64,000 nucleotides of DNA from JANXQZ01 sp038225555 (GTDB taxonomy: Bacteria; Acidobacteriota; Terriglobia; Bryobacterales; Bryobacteraceae), in the NCBI GenBank assembly GCA_038225555.1, contig JBBRRB010000030.1, positions 1 through 64,000 on the forward strand. The letters run 5' to 3'. The notes beneath the pieces are model-generated. The model searched no databases and was not told the origin of the DNA. It saw only the letters and a program-made list of their open reading frames with translations. Below, one piece after another: positions 9,601-17,568 of this stretch. Each line of letters opens with the position of its first letter. The first letter of the stretch is position 1. The translations under genes and the position numbers were made by a program.

Positions 9601-12600
9601 CTCGCAAAGCTGGTGTTGGCCGCGAAACTTACGGTCGCCGGAACGGTGGCTACGCCCGTGTTGCTGGAGCTGAGATTCACGGTAAGTCCGCCCGCCGGAG
9701 CCGGATTAGACAGGCTCAGAGACAGAATCTGGGTTACCCCGGCACCGGTAATGGTTGCACTGGAGGGCGAGAACGCTCCCGAAGTCGCAACTTTGACCGT
9801 CTCGGTGTCGCCCAGCAGCCCGTTTGCCGTGGCGCTGAGCGAGGCCGTGCCAAAACCGATCCCGTTCACCTGGATCGTGAAGGAGGTAGTTGATCCCTCC
9901 GGGAAGTAAATGGAGGATTGCGATAGAGTGAATTTGGACGGGTCGCTGCTGGTCAGCGTGACGAACACGCCTCCCGCCTTCGCCGGCGATGCCAGCTTGA
10001 CTTGGAACCCGACTTGATCGCCAGGCGCCACGATCAAGTTGGTCGGCAGGATGATGTCCATCGCTGGAACGACGGTTGCGGTCGCACTGGCGCCCGTCAC
10101 ATTCGCATTGTTCGCGTTGGCGCTGATCGTGGCCGAGCCCGCTCCCACGCCCGTCACCGGGACGCTCACGCTCGATGTATTGCCCGCGATGGTCACTGTG
10201 GCGGGAACCGTGGCCACGCCCGCGTTGTTCGAACTCAGGTTGACGAGCAATCCGCCGGCAGGCGCCGGAGCGGACAAATTCAGAGTTAGGTTCTGCGTCG
10301 CTGTCCCGTTGATGGAAATGCTCGACGGCGAGAAACTCAGCGCCGCCACCACCTGCACTGCTTGACTGGCAGGCGCATAGGTGGCAGCCGAGGCTGTGAT
10401 CGTGGAGGAGCCGAAGTTCACCCCGGTTACCTGGGGCTGCGTGCCCGGCGAGACCGCTCCTGCGGGAATAAACACGCTCGCAGTTACGGTGACCGACGGG
10501 TCGCTGCTCGTCAGCGATACCGTGACGCCGCCAGCCCCGGCCGGCCCTGAGAGCGTGACCGCAATCGGCTCCGATTGGTTCGGTCCTACTTTCACGTTCG
10601 ACTGCAAGCTGATCGATCCCGTCAGGAAACTGTTCGAGATGATTACCGTGGCTGTGGCGTTGGACACGTTCGCCACGCTCGTGGTAGCGGTGATCGACGT
10701 CGAACCCGGCGCAAGACTTGTCACCGGAACCGTGACCGACGAAGCGCCCGCAGCCAAGATGACATTTGCGGGAACGGTGGCCACGGCAGGATTGCTGGAA
10801 GCGAGATTGACCAGGAGCGCGGCGGGGGCCGGACCGGACAGATTCAAGGTCAGGCTCTGCGGTCCGGGAGCGTTGATCGTAAGAGTCTGCGGAGTGAAGC
10901 TTAAGACGCCGTTGACGACCACCGTCCGAGTGGCCGAAGTGTATCCCGGAGCCGAAGCAGTGATCGTCGCCGAGCCGAAGCCGGTCCCCGTAACTTGGGG
11001 TTGAACGGAGGGCGTCGTCGCCCCGCCGGCAATCGTCACGCTAGCTGCCGAGAGAGACACTTTGGAGGTGTCGCTGCTCTGCAAGGCGATCGTGACGCCG
11101 CCCGCCTGAGCAGGCGCGTTGAGAGTAACCGGAAATGGAAGGGTCTGCCCGGGCGCCAATATCACGTTGGCGGGAATAGTAATTCCTCCAAAGCTGGCAA
11201 CGTTTACGGTGATCGTCGCGTCCGCCAGGTTCGGCGGCGCGCTTGCGTGAATGACGGTAGAGCCTGCGGAAACGTTTGTGATCGTTACAGCCGCGATGCT
11301 CGCGCCGCCCGGGAAACTCGCCGTGGCGGGAACGGTCGCTACTTTCGGGTTGTCCGAAATCAAATTGACCGTGATCCCCCCCTGGGGCGCCGGCGAGGAC
11401 AAGTTCAGAATAACGGTCGCTGAATTCGTTCCGAGCGTAATGCTGGACGGCGAGAAGCTGAGCGACCCGGTAACCTGCACGACGCCGGTGACTCCCGCGA
11501 ACCCGGGCGCCGAGGCGCTGATCGACGCCGATCCGAAATTAAGGCCGGTGACCGTCGGCTGAACCGCCGGAGTGGTCGACCCCGCGGGAATCAGCACACT
11601 CGACATGTTGATCGTGACTTTCGAAGGATCGCTGCTCGCCAAGCTTACAGTGACGCCGCCAGCGGGTGCGGGAAAGATGAGCGCGACAGGGTAAGTTACC
11701 GGCTGATTGGTCCCGATCGTGATGTTCCCAGCCGGGAAGGTAATTTGACCGAAGAGCTTGACAACTTTGACGTCGATCGTGCCGGTGATGTAGCCGGCCG
11801 AGCCCGCCGTGATCAGAGCGGAGCCTTCCGCCGCGCCCGTGACAGTAAACGGGGCAGTCGTGCTGCCTGCAGCCACAGTCACTGTGTTTGGCACGGTTAC
11901 TATGCCATCGGGACGCCCGGCGAGGAAAATCGTGGCGCCGCCCGACTGCGCCGGAGCGCTGAGAGTCACCAAGCCGTTCACTGTGCGCCCCAGCCCGATG
12001 CTGCTGGAGTCCAGAGTGAGGGTGATTACCGGTGTCGTCACGTTGACTCTGATGCTATTGGGCGCAAAACCCGAAGAAGCCGCCAGGATCGTAGTGCTTC
12101 CAGACCTGCTTGGCGTGATCTCCACGGTCACGGTCGTGGAACCCTCGGGTACCGTAACGTTCGATGGCGCGCCCGCAATGCTGGGGTCGCTCACGAAAAG
12201 ATTGACTACCTGACCACCCGCAGGCGCTGGCGAGGGGAGCGTGATTGTCAAGGTCCCCGATACGATTGTGTTGAGATTTAAAGGATCGGGGCTAAGCCCG
12301 ATCACTTGCGAACCGGACGCCTCCACGCTCACGGTAACTGGAGTGCTTCGGGATTGGCCGTCGGTGGCAATTAATTGCACCACGTACAACCCGGGCAGGT
12401 CCGCCACGAAAGCAGGCGCGACCGTCTCGGCTCCAGACAAGGATGCGTTGCTTCCGCTCGGACGGCGCATGAACGACCATCGGTAGGCGAGCGCATCGCG
12501 GTCCGCATCCGAGGAGGCGCTGCCGTCCAACTGCACGCTGTCCCCGATTTTCACGCTGAGATTGCGGCCTCCCCTCGCGAGCGGCGCAGTGTTCTTCGTG

Positions 12601-14060
12601 GTGACCTTCACGGTGGATGGCGCGCTGTCGAACATGCCGTTGTTCACGATCAATTGGGCGACATAGTCGCCCGGCTGGTCCGCGATAAAGGTTGGATTTG
12701 CGTCGTTGCCATTCTCAATGGCGGCGCTGCTTCCCTCCGGCCTCGAAATGAGAGTCCAGCGGTTTGCAAGCTGCCTTGCCTGCGGGTCGCTGCCCCGGCC
12801 GTCCAGGGAAACCACGCTGTTCACGGCAACGGTCTGATCGAATCCAGCCTTCGCTTCCGGCGCGAGCGCCGCGTCGGTTGTGATCCAGACCGTCGTGGGA
12901 ACGCTGTTCACCTGTCCGTCGTGGACGATCAGCTGCGCGACATAGGTGCCCGGCAAGTCAGCCGTGAAGGTCGGATCGACCGCATTTCCGTCGTTCAGAG
13001 CCGCCGCGCTTCCCAACGGCGTTGAGAGCAGGATCCAATGGTAAGTAAGCTCGTTTCCGTCCACATCGGTGGAACCCGAACCGTTCAGCCGCACGATTGC
13101 ATTCGGTTCGACTACCCGGTTCACATCCGCGTTTGCCACCGGAGGGGTGTTTCCAGTTGTAATCGAGACAACGGAAGGATTCCCGTCCGCCGTTCCATCG
13201 TTCACCACCAGCTGCGCGACATAGGTGCCGGACTCGTCGGCCACGAACGCGGGCGCGACGGAATTTGCATTTCGAAGCACAGCCTTGCTTCGGGCAGGCC
13301 GGCTCACTAAAACCCACGAGTATCTCAGCGCATTGCCATCCACGTCCGACGACCCGCTGCCGTTCAAGGTCACGGTGGATGCCACGGGGACCGTTCGATT
13401 GCGGCCGGCATCGGCAACCGGAGGCGTATTTAGGGTATTAATGAAAGTTGAGGCGGTGCTGATCGCGGCGCCATTGTCAACCGTCAGCTTCAATTCATAG
13501 GCACCGGCAATATCGGCGGAGAAGATCGGGTCGACGCTGGCCGGATTGTCCACAACGGCCGCGCTTCCTTCGGGTCGGGAAGCCACTGCCCAGCGATACA
13601 TTAGAGTGCCTGAGCCGCCGGGATTCGTCGAACCGCCCCCCTGGAGCTTCACGGCGCTGCCAACCCTCGCGGTTTGGCTGGGTCCTGCGTCCGCGATCGG
13701 CGAGGCTGGCCCGCCCCGGAACGTCCAACGAAGCTTCGAGGCGTCGAACGGGACGCGGCTATCGATCAATACAGTGAAAGTGTTCCTGCTGGCAACTTGG
13801 CTGTTTGCCGCCAGCGGGACGAAAACCAGAGTATCCTGTGCGATTCTGATGTTGCCGTCCGCGCTCGATACGGTCGCCGATACGACAGCTAGCGCCGCTC
13901 CGGGGTTCATTACGTCCGCGCTATACGTCACGCTGTTAAGCGTTGGCGAGACGCGGTGCGTTTCCACTACTCGATAGTTGCGAATAGACAAGGTATCCCC
14001 TGCCCGCACGGAAGAAAAAATACAGATGGCGAGAATGGCTGCGAATTGAATTTTGCGCAC
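6603..14060 (-). CDS. Giant secreted PKD/Ig-repeat surface protein, copy B (2,485 residues)
   Basis: A signal peptide (MRKIQFAAILAICIFSSVRA) is followed by an N-terminal domain of about 95 residues shared with copy A. Five PKD-like domains follow at about residues 117-585 (PPVADAGRNRTVPV, SGTYVAQLVVNDG), then two divergent Ig-like units to about 760. Nine double Ig modules of about 170 residues come next; each has a half with SSDPSK and a half with NLSAPAPAGGL and TVPATV. No PEP-CTERM, LPXTG or membrane anchor is visible at the C-terminus (VSALPPLSR). Apart from one cysteine in the signal peptide, I see only two, close together (RCSFGDLC) in a short insertion in the last repeat. It is probably an adhesin or matrix protein, the third gene of cassette copy B. 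The repeated modules are recombination-prone, so length may vary between strains. Confidence 0.9.
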   Translation of the reverse strand: MRKIQFAAILAICIFSSVRAGDTLSIRNYRVVETHRVSPTLNSVTYSADVMNPGAALAVVSATVSSADGNIRIAQDTLVFVPLAANSQVASRNTFTVLIDSRVPFDASKLRWTFRGGPASPIADAGPSQTARVGSAVKLQGGGSTNPGGSGTLMYRWAVASRPEGSAAVVDNPASVDPIFSADIAGAYELKLTVDNGAAISTASTFINTLNTPPVADAGRNRTVPVASTVTLNGSGSSDVDGNALRYSWVLVSRPARSKAVLRNANSVAPAFVADESGTYVAQLVVNDGTADGNPSVVSITTGNTPPVANADVNRVVEPNAIVRLNGSGSTDVDGNELTYHWILLSTPLGSAAALNDGNAVDPTFTADLPGTYVAQLIVHDGQVNSVPTTVWITTDAALAPEAKAGFDQTVAVNSVVSLDGRGSDPQARQLANRWTLISRPEGSSAAIENGNDANPTFIADQPGDYVAQLIVNNGMFDSAPSTVKVTTKNTAPLARGGRNLSVKIGDSVQLDGSASSDADRDALAYRWSFMRRPSGSNASLSGAETVAPAFVADLPGLYVVQLIATDGQSRSTPVTVSVEASGSQVIGLSPDPLNLNTIVSGTLTITLPSPAPAGGQVVNLFVSDPSIAGAPSNVTVPEGSTTVTVEITPSRSGSTTILAASSGFAPNSIRVNVTTPVITLTLDSSSIGLGRTVNGLVTLSAPAQSGGATIFLAGRPDGIVTVPNTVTVAAGSTTAPFTVTGAAEGSALITAGSAGYITGTIDVKVVKLFGQITFPAGNITIGTNQPVTYPVALIFPAPAGGVTVSLASSDPSKVTINMSSVLIPAGSTTPAVQPTVTGLNFGSASISASAPGFAGVTGVVQVTGSLSFSPSSITLGTNSATVILNLSSPAPQGGITVNLISDNPKVATVPATASFPGGASIAAVTITNVSAGSTVIHASAPPNLADATITVNVASFGGITIPANVILAPGQTLPFPVTLNAPAQAGGVTIALQSSDTSKVSLSAASVTIAGGATTPSVQPQVTGTGFGSATITASAPGYTSATRTVVVNGVLSFTPQTLTINAPGPQSLTLNLSGPAPAALLVNLASSNPAVATVPANVILAAGASSVTVPVTSLAPGSTSITATTSVANVSNATATVIISNSFLTGSISLQSNVKVGPNQSEPIAVTLSGPAGAGGVTVSLTSSDPSVTVTASVFIPAGAVSPGTQPQVTGVNFGSSTITASAATYAPASQAVQVVAALSFSPSSISINGTATQNLTLNLSAPAPAGGLLVNLSSNNAGVATVPATVTIAGNTSSVSVPVTGVGAGSATISANANNANVTGASATATVVPAMDIILPTNLIVAPGDQVGFQVKLASPAKAGGVFVTLTSSDPSKFTLSQSSIYFPEGSTTSFTIQVNGIGFGTASLSATANGLLGDTETVKVATSGAFSPSSATITGAGVTQILSLSLSNPAPAGGLTVNLSSSNTGVATVPATVSFAANTSFASVPVTSTGAGTAVIHANSLTLADTTANITVIGTGTIGLPANVSVNLGQTVPFPITLGGLAPPGGVTVSLSSSDPSKISISPASVFIPQGATTPAVQPVLTGLNIGTVTISASALGYSQATVAVQGRGMLSFLPPSITISGNGTQNVLLSLGAPAPAGGLFVTLTSDNPSVAQVQQSVAFFPDGSSQATNVIPITATGSGTTLIHASALPYIPDAVLTVSVVGPGAISLPAGVTLAPKQTVAFPVTLSSPAPAGGVTVSLSTSDPSKATLSTPSVFIAGGSTTPASQPQVTAVNFGTVTIGASAPNYSSASQAVQVNGTLIFSPQSLTLNSGTSQTITLNLSAPVPTPITVTLTSNNSSVVAVPSSVTFAAGTTSVSVTLNGVGAGAATITANPGAPNVTSATANITVVSAMQGSILLPANVKVGTNQSVAFPITLSIPAPAGGVTVSLSSSDPSVTVTPSVFIAGGAVTPATQPQVSGVNFGSSVISASASGYAPASQSVQVGAALNFSPNTSTVVGTNTNNLALTLSAPAPAGGLTINLSSSNTGAASVPATVVFAPNATSANVPVTGVGPGSATITASSNAPNVTSATASILVTSPDIVIPSGLKVAPGQSLNFQVKLANPAKAGGVFVTLASSDTSKLTVNPTLVFVPEGATIASIQPALSGVDFGTANLSATSPGLIGDTEVVQVGGTLSFSPSSSTVSGLGITQSIALNLSVPAPAAGLVISLNSSNTGVATVPTTVTFSPNSTSVSVPVTTIAGGSTVIHAAGLNVGTADASVTVLAPGTIGLPANLSIMLGQTLPYPVMLGAPSPSGVTVTLTVSDSFKGKLSTTSVFIPAGATVPAVQPTITGLNIGAYTVSASAPGFATATQNLQTTDTVKWMPTSITLSANSMQIVLLALASAAPPGDTTQGRCSFGDLCAVTLNLSSDNPAVAQVQSSVNFFPDGSSQAIDAIPIIGIGPGTTVIHASALPYVPDATLIVTVTPEGQMSVSALPPLSR

Positions 14061-14234
14061 TGATTTACCCCTGGACGATAAAAACGAATTAAGAAGACTT
14101 GATTAGAGCGTTAAAAATCCATCAGAGGCCGGAGGCTGACCAAACAGCTCGCCGACCCCGAAAAGCAACGCCCCCTTGAACCCGTGGCTCGGTTGCCAAA
14201 CCGCGCGCCAAGGAAGCGGGTTGCGAAAACAAAG

Positions 14235-15269
14235 TTACCGCTGGGCGGTCTGAGTGCCCTGCGGCCCGAGCTCTTCGTCGACGATCACCCGCAACTGCTC
14301 GTAGGTCATGCCGCCGCTAAAGAAACGACCGTTGATGAAGAAGCTCGGCGTTCCTTGTATTTGATAGCCTTGCCCTTCCGCCAGCTGAGCTTTCACCAGA
14401 TCGGCTTGTTCACCCGAATCCAGGCACTTATCGAATGCCTTTCCATCCAGATTCAAGGATCGGGCGTGGTCTTTCAGCTGCGCCACATCGAGCTGCCTCG
14501 ATGCGAACAGCTTGTCGTGATACTCCCAATACTTGCCTTGCGCTCCCGCACAGTGCGACGCTTCGGCCGCCTTCTGCGCATGGCTGTGCATGGGCAGCGG
14601 GACATCCTTATAGGCAAACGCTACCTTGCCCTTGTACTCCGCCTCCAGCTTGTCCAGACCGGGCTGCGATTGCTGGCATGCAGGACATTCGAAATCGGCG
14701 TACTCGACGATGGTTACCTTCGCATCCGGGCGTCCCCTCAGAGGCGTATCTTTGAGTGATACCGGCACACGCGGAGCAGCCAGCCGCAGCGCAACCTTAG
14801 TCTCGCTCTTCAGGCCGTTCATGTAAGCCGCCTTCGCCTTGTCTAGCCGAGCCTGCCGTATGTGCTCGACGATCTGAGGGCGCACCGCCTCGAAGGTTTC
14901 CGTCGTTTGCACGCCTTCGAAGTAGATCCTGAGAGATTCTTCGGATGGATCTTTGGGAAGAGTGGATGTGACGTGCTTTTCGATTAATTGAGCCACGGTC
15001 AGGTGCTCTCTCTCGGCCTGTCGCTCGAGGATGTAATCGTCGACGAACTCCTCCACAGCCTTGCGCTGGGCTTGATAAAATGCATTGCGGGCCTGAAACA
15101 GGGACCCGGACTTTTTCCGCTCAACGTCGGCGGCAGTCAACTTCGCGCCGTCCACCTCGACGACTACGGGACCGGCGGCTAGCGATGCGCCGGAGCTCTT
15201 CTCAGCAGCGGCGATCGGAAGAATCCCGGCGGAACAAATACCTATGAATGCGAAAGTTCTAAGAGTCAT
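14235..15269 (-). CDS. SurA-like/DsbA-like periplasmic thiol oxidoreductase, copy B
   Basis: 344 residues, collinear with the copy at 4371-5405. A signal peptide (MTLRTFAFIGICSAGILPIAAA) is followed by the SurA-N-like helical domain and then the DsbA-like domain with CPAC in VEYADFECPACQQSQ and the cis-Pro loop in GTPSFFINGRFF. Differences from copy A are scattered conservative changes plus a different signal peptide and C-terminal tail (GPQGTQTAQR). It lies between the Cys-rich gene and giant gene B. The 174-base gap to the giant contains no clear hairpin, unlike the same place in copy A, so co-transcription with the giant gene is plausible. Confidence 0.9.
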   Translation of the reverse strand: MTLRTFAFIGICSAGILPIAAAEKSSGASLAAGPVVVEVDGAKLTAADVERKKSGSLFQARNAFYQAQRKAVEEFVDDYILERQAEREHLTVAQLIEKHVTSTLPKDPSEESLRIYFEGVQTTETFEAVRPQIVEHIRQARLDKAKAAYMNGLKSETKVALRLAAPRVPVSLKDTPLRGRPDAKVTIVEYADFECPACQQSQPGLDKLEAEYKGKVAFAYKDVPLPMHSHAQKAAEASHCAGAQGKYWEYHDKLFASRQLDVAQLKDHARSLNLDGKAFDKCLDSGEQADLVKAQLAEGQGYQIQGTPSFFINGRFFSGGMTYEQLRVIVDEELGPQGTQTAQR

Positions 15270-15316
15270 AAATGAAGGAATATTGTTTTACACAAGATGG
15301 TTGATGTAACTAAGGA

Positions 15317-15347
15317 CTTGGATAACCGGAGTGCCCGGTTATCCAAG
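15317..15347 (-). terminator. Conserved intergenic hairpin, copy B
   Basis: A 13-bp perfect inverted repeat (CTTGGATAACCGG, loop AGTGC, CCGGTTATCCAAG) lies between the Cys-rich gene (stop at 15390) and the DsbA-like gene. It matches 5467-5493 apart from one loop base and two outer stem positions. The AT-rich flank toward the Cys-rich gene is also conserved between copies. Confidence 0.5.
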
Positions 15348-15389
15348 TTTCTAAATCAAAACAACTGCTGAACAGTCGTAACTATTCAG

Positions 15390-16055
15390 TTACTGCCTCG
15401 ATCCGCCCAATCCGCCCAGACGGCAGGAGCGGCAAACGCCGAATCCGCTGCCAGTGATCTGGATGAAGCCGCAAAGCGAGGTGATGCGGGTCAATTCGGC
15501 GGCGCTCAGCGTCGCGTTGACGAAAGCGGTCTCGGTCACGCCGTAGGTGCCGGCGGGGGTGCCAGGCGTCACGGGAACTGCATGGATGGTGGTGCCGAAC
15601 GCAACCAGACCCGGTACGATCAGGTTAGCGCCCGTTCCAACCGTGGAAGCGTTGCAAGAAGCGGCGGTGGCGTTGGCAGGAGCGGCCACGCCGGAAGACG
15701 CCAAAATCTTGATCACGATCGAAGTGGGACGGCCAGGCGTCAAGGTATTGTTAACCAGGTCGTTGTTGGCCGAAAGCGAAGCGAGCCCGTCCGGAGTGAC
15801 CAGGCAGGTGCAGCAGGAAACCAGCTGCTCGTCGGGCGAGAAGGTGTAAACGTTGGCGCAGATGTTGCCATTCTGCGCGTTGGCTGGCGGAAGAAACGCA
15901 AGAGTCGAGCTGGCGCCGCTGTTGGTGATGTTCACGACGGAATCACCGATGGCCAGATTCGATGCGTAACGAACCTGGAACGGACCGTCCTGAGCGAAAG
16001 CGGCCATCGAGCACAGAATGATTGCCGCGGAAGTGGTCAAAATACGAAAGTTCAT
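15390..16055 (-). CDS. Cys-rich secreted protein of unknown function, copy B
   Basis: 221 residues. The signal peptide (MNFRILTTSAAIILCSMAAFAQ) differs almost completely from copy A, but the rest differs at only about five residues (for example GVAAPAN for GVLAPAN, GTPAG for GSPAG, ELTRI for ELVRI). All eight mature cysteines and the tail CRSCRLGGLGGSRQ are kept. An AGAGG ribosome binding site precedes the ATG. It heads cassette copy B and faces the LolA-like gene across a divergent intergenic region. No known domain is recognised; the DsbA-like neighbour suggests a disulfide-stabilised surface protein. Confidence 0.8.
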   Translation of the reverse strand: MNFRILTTSAAIILCSMAAFAQDGPFQVRYASNLAIGDSVVNITNSGASSTLAFLPPANAQNGNICANVYTFSPDEQLVSCCTCLVTPDGLASLSANNDLVNNTLTPGRPTSIVIKILASSGVAAPANATAASCNASTVGTGANLIVPGLVAFGTTIHAVPVTPGTPAGTYGVTETAFVNATLSAAELTRITSLCGFIQITGSGFGVCRSCRLGGLGGSRQ

Positions 16056-16290
16056 GGAATAGCCTCTGTTTGAAGATGTTACCTTAGCGCCATGCTAGAA
16101 ACAAGTCTCAAATTGAAATAGGCCTGGAAACTACGCTCAATCTCTCGTCCATTGCGCCTATTCCTGCATCGGAAGGGGGGTTCGCGCCCTTCTCGCGCGA
16201 TCTGTTACCATTTGCTCAAGCGCCCTTTTGACGGTGCTTAAAGTAACTTTCGACCCAAAAATGCTCGACCGAAAAAGGCTTACTCCTCTT

Positions 16291-17061
16291 ATGTTCGAAA
16301 TTCGACGTTCTTTTCTTATTCGTGGGTTCGTCCTATTAGCAGCCGCAACCGGCGCGCAGGCACAGCCGTCCGACCCGGCTGCTGTGGACCTATTGAAGAA
16401 CGTTTCCCAGAAGTTTGCCGAGGTCAAGCGCTACGCCTTCTCCGCCAGCGTGGAGGTTGCGCGGCAAGAGGGCGAAGATCCCAAGATTGTGCTGGCCAAG
16501 GGAAAGGTCAAGCTCGCGGCCGCTCCGGATGGAAAATCGTTTGTCAACGTGAAAAGCGAGAAAGAGAAGTCGGAAAAATCCGAATATTCCGTGATCTCCG
16601 ATGGACGGAAGATCTCAACCTTTGTTCCCGACCCTCCTCGGTACGCGGAACGAGCCGTGAATTCCCAAGACGCTAAGGATTCAGCGCGGGGCGATTTTCC
16701 AGAACTCGCAAAGGCCACGCCCGAGCGGTTCGCCAGAGAATTCGTTCCCGTTCTCGCCAAGCTGGAGAAAACCGCCGAGGTCTCGTTTATCAGAGGGACT
16801 GTTCTGACGGTGCTGTCCGAGAAAGATCCGCAGGGGCGTCAGACCCTGCTCTACCTGACAGTAGATCGCGCAACGCTAAGTATCGTGCGCGCGACTTGGG
16901 TCAGATCAATCGAGTCCGAGGGCGCCAAAACGCTCGTGCGATGCGATTATGTTTTTACGGATTTTCGCGTGGGCGAAAAGGTGGACGAGAAAGAATTCAG
17001 CTTTACCCCGCCCCCCGACGCCAGGCGGACCGACGATCTCAAGATTCCCGGTCGCACTTGA
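16291..17061 (+). CDS. LolA-like/DUF2092-like secreted protein
   Basis: 256 residues from the ATG at 16291, chosen because it puts a signal peptide (MFEIRRSFLIRGFVLLAAAT, ending GAQAQ) at the N-terminus. ATG at 16261 and an upstream start at 16228 stay in frame but add a non-signal extension. The mature part starts with a helix (AAVDLLKNVSQKFAEVKRYAF) and continues with strands typical of the LolA/LolB fold, such as YSVISDGRKISTFVPD and LLYLTVDRATLSIVRA. Members of this superfamily bind lipids or lipoproteins in the periplasm. The similarity is by fold pattern only, so the role is uncertain. It is transcribed alone, divergently from the Cys-rich gene. Confidence 0.7.
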   Translation: MFEIRRSFLIRGFVLLAAATGAQAQPSDPAAVDLLKNVSQKFAEVKRYAFSASVEVARQEGEDPKIVLAKGKVKLAAAPDGKSFVNVKSEKEKSEKSEYSVISDGRKISTFVPDPPRYAERAVNSQDAKDSARGDFPELAKATPERFAREFVPVLAKLEKTAEVSFIRGTVLTVLSEKDPQGRQTLLYLTVDRATLSIVRATWVRSIESEGAKTLVRCDYVFTDFRVGEKVDEKEFSFTPPPDARRTDDLKIPGRT

Positions 17062-17568
17062 TTGATTCTGAGCAAGTCTAAGTAATCGGCGTTACAGTTC
17101 TCCTACTGTGGCCTAACTAGACATTTCGCGTAGCTTTCGAACGCAAGAATTCTAAGCTGTACTGGACAAGCCGCTGGATCGAAAGTAACCACTTAAGATT
17201 CAAAAGTTCCTAGTAGTACTCCGCCAGAATCAACGTTCGCAGACGGCGTTTCGCGAGACCAACCACTTATATATTAAGTGTTTACATCCCACTCAAAGGT
17301 CTTCATTCGGAGTGTGTCGGAGTTCGCCTCAGTCCCGAAGGGGGATACGTGAACGGGCCTCAAATGCAATCTCCCAGTACCGTTAGTACCGTCAATTTAG
17401 CGTAGTAGATCTGCTTGCAAACACGACCTACTTGTGGGAAGCTTAGCTTTCCCTAGGTAGCGCTTAGCACTGAAAGATTGCTAAATCGATGCGTGAGCCT
17501 TGCGGGATATCAAGCAGCGGATCGCCTCGATAGAATCCGCATCGGAGAGGTTGCATTTAATTTTGTCT
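17062..17568. other. Long intergenic region upstream of a PEP-CTERM gene
   Basis: About 500 bases, AT-richer than its surroundings, with no convincing ORF on either strand. It contains an imperfect direct repeat (AGTACCGTTAGTACCGT near 17386) and an AT-rich stretch (near 17266) that could be a promoter. I looked for the sigma-54 type signal often linked to PEP-CTERM genes and did not find a good one. No riboswitch could be assigned. Confidence 0.5.

Noticed and set aside
1..14060. Tandem DNA repeats that could suggest a CRISPR or satellite array
   Set aside because: The periods (about 280, 315 and 510 bases) are multiples of three, lie in one long open frame and encode PKD/Ig domains.
17062..17568. 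Possible riboswitch or small RNA in the long leader
   Set aside because: No conserved aptamer core I know could be found; only weak repeats and AT-rich stretches.
17500..17568. Upstream TTG start for the PEP-CTERM protein
   Set aside because: It would put a polar 23-residue extension before a good signal peptide.
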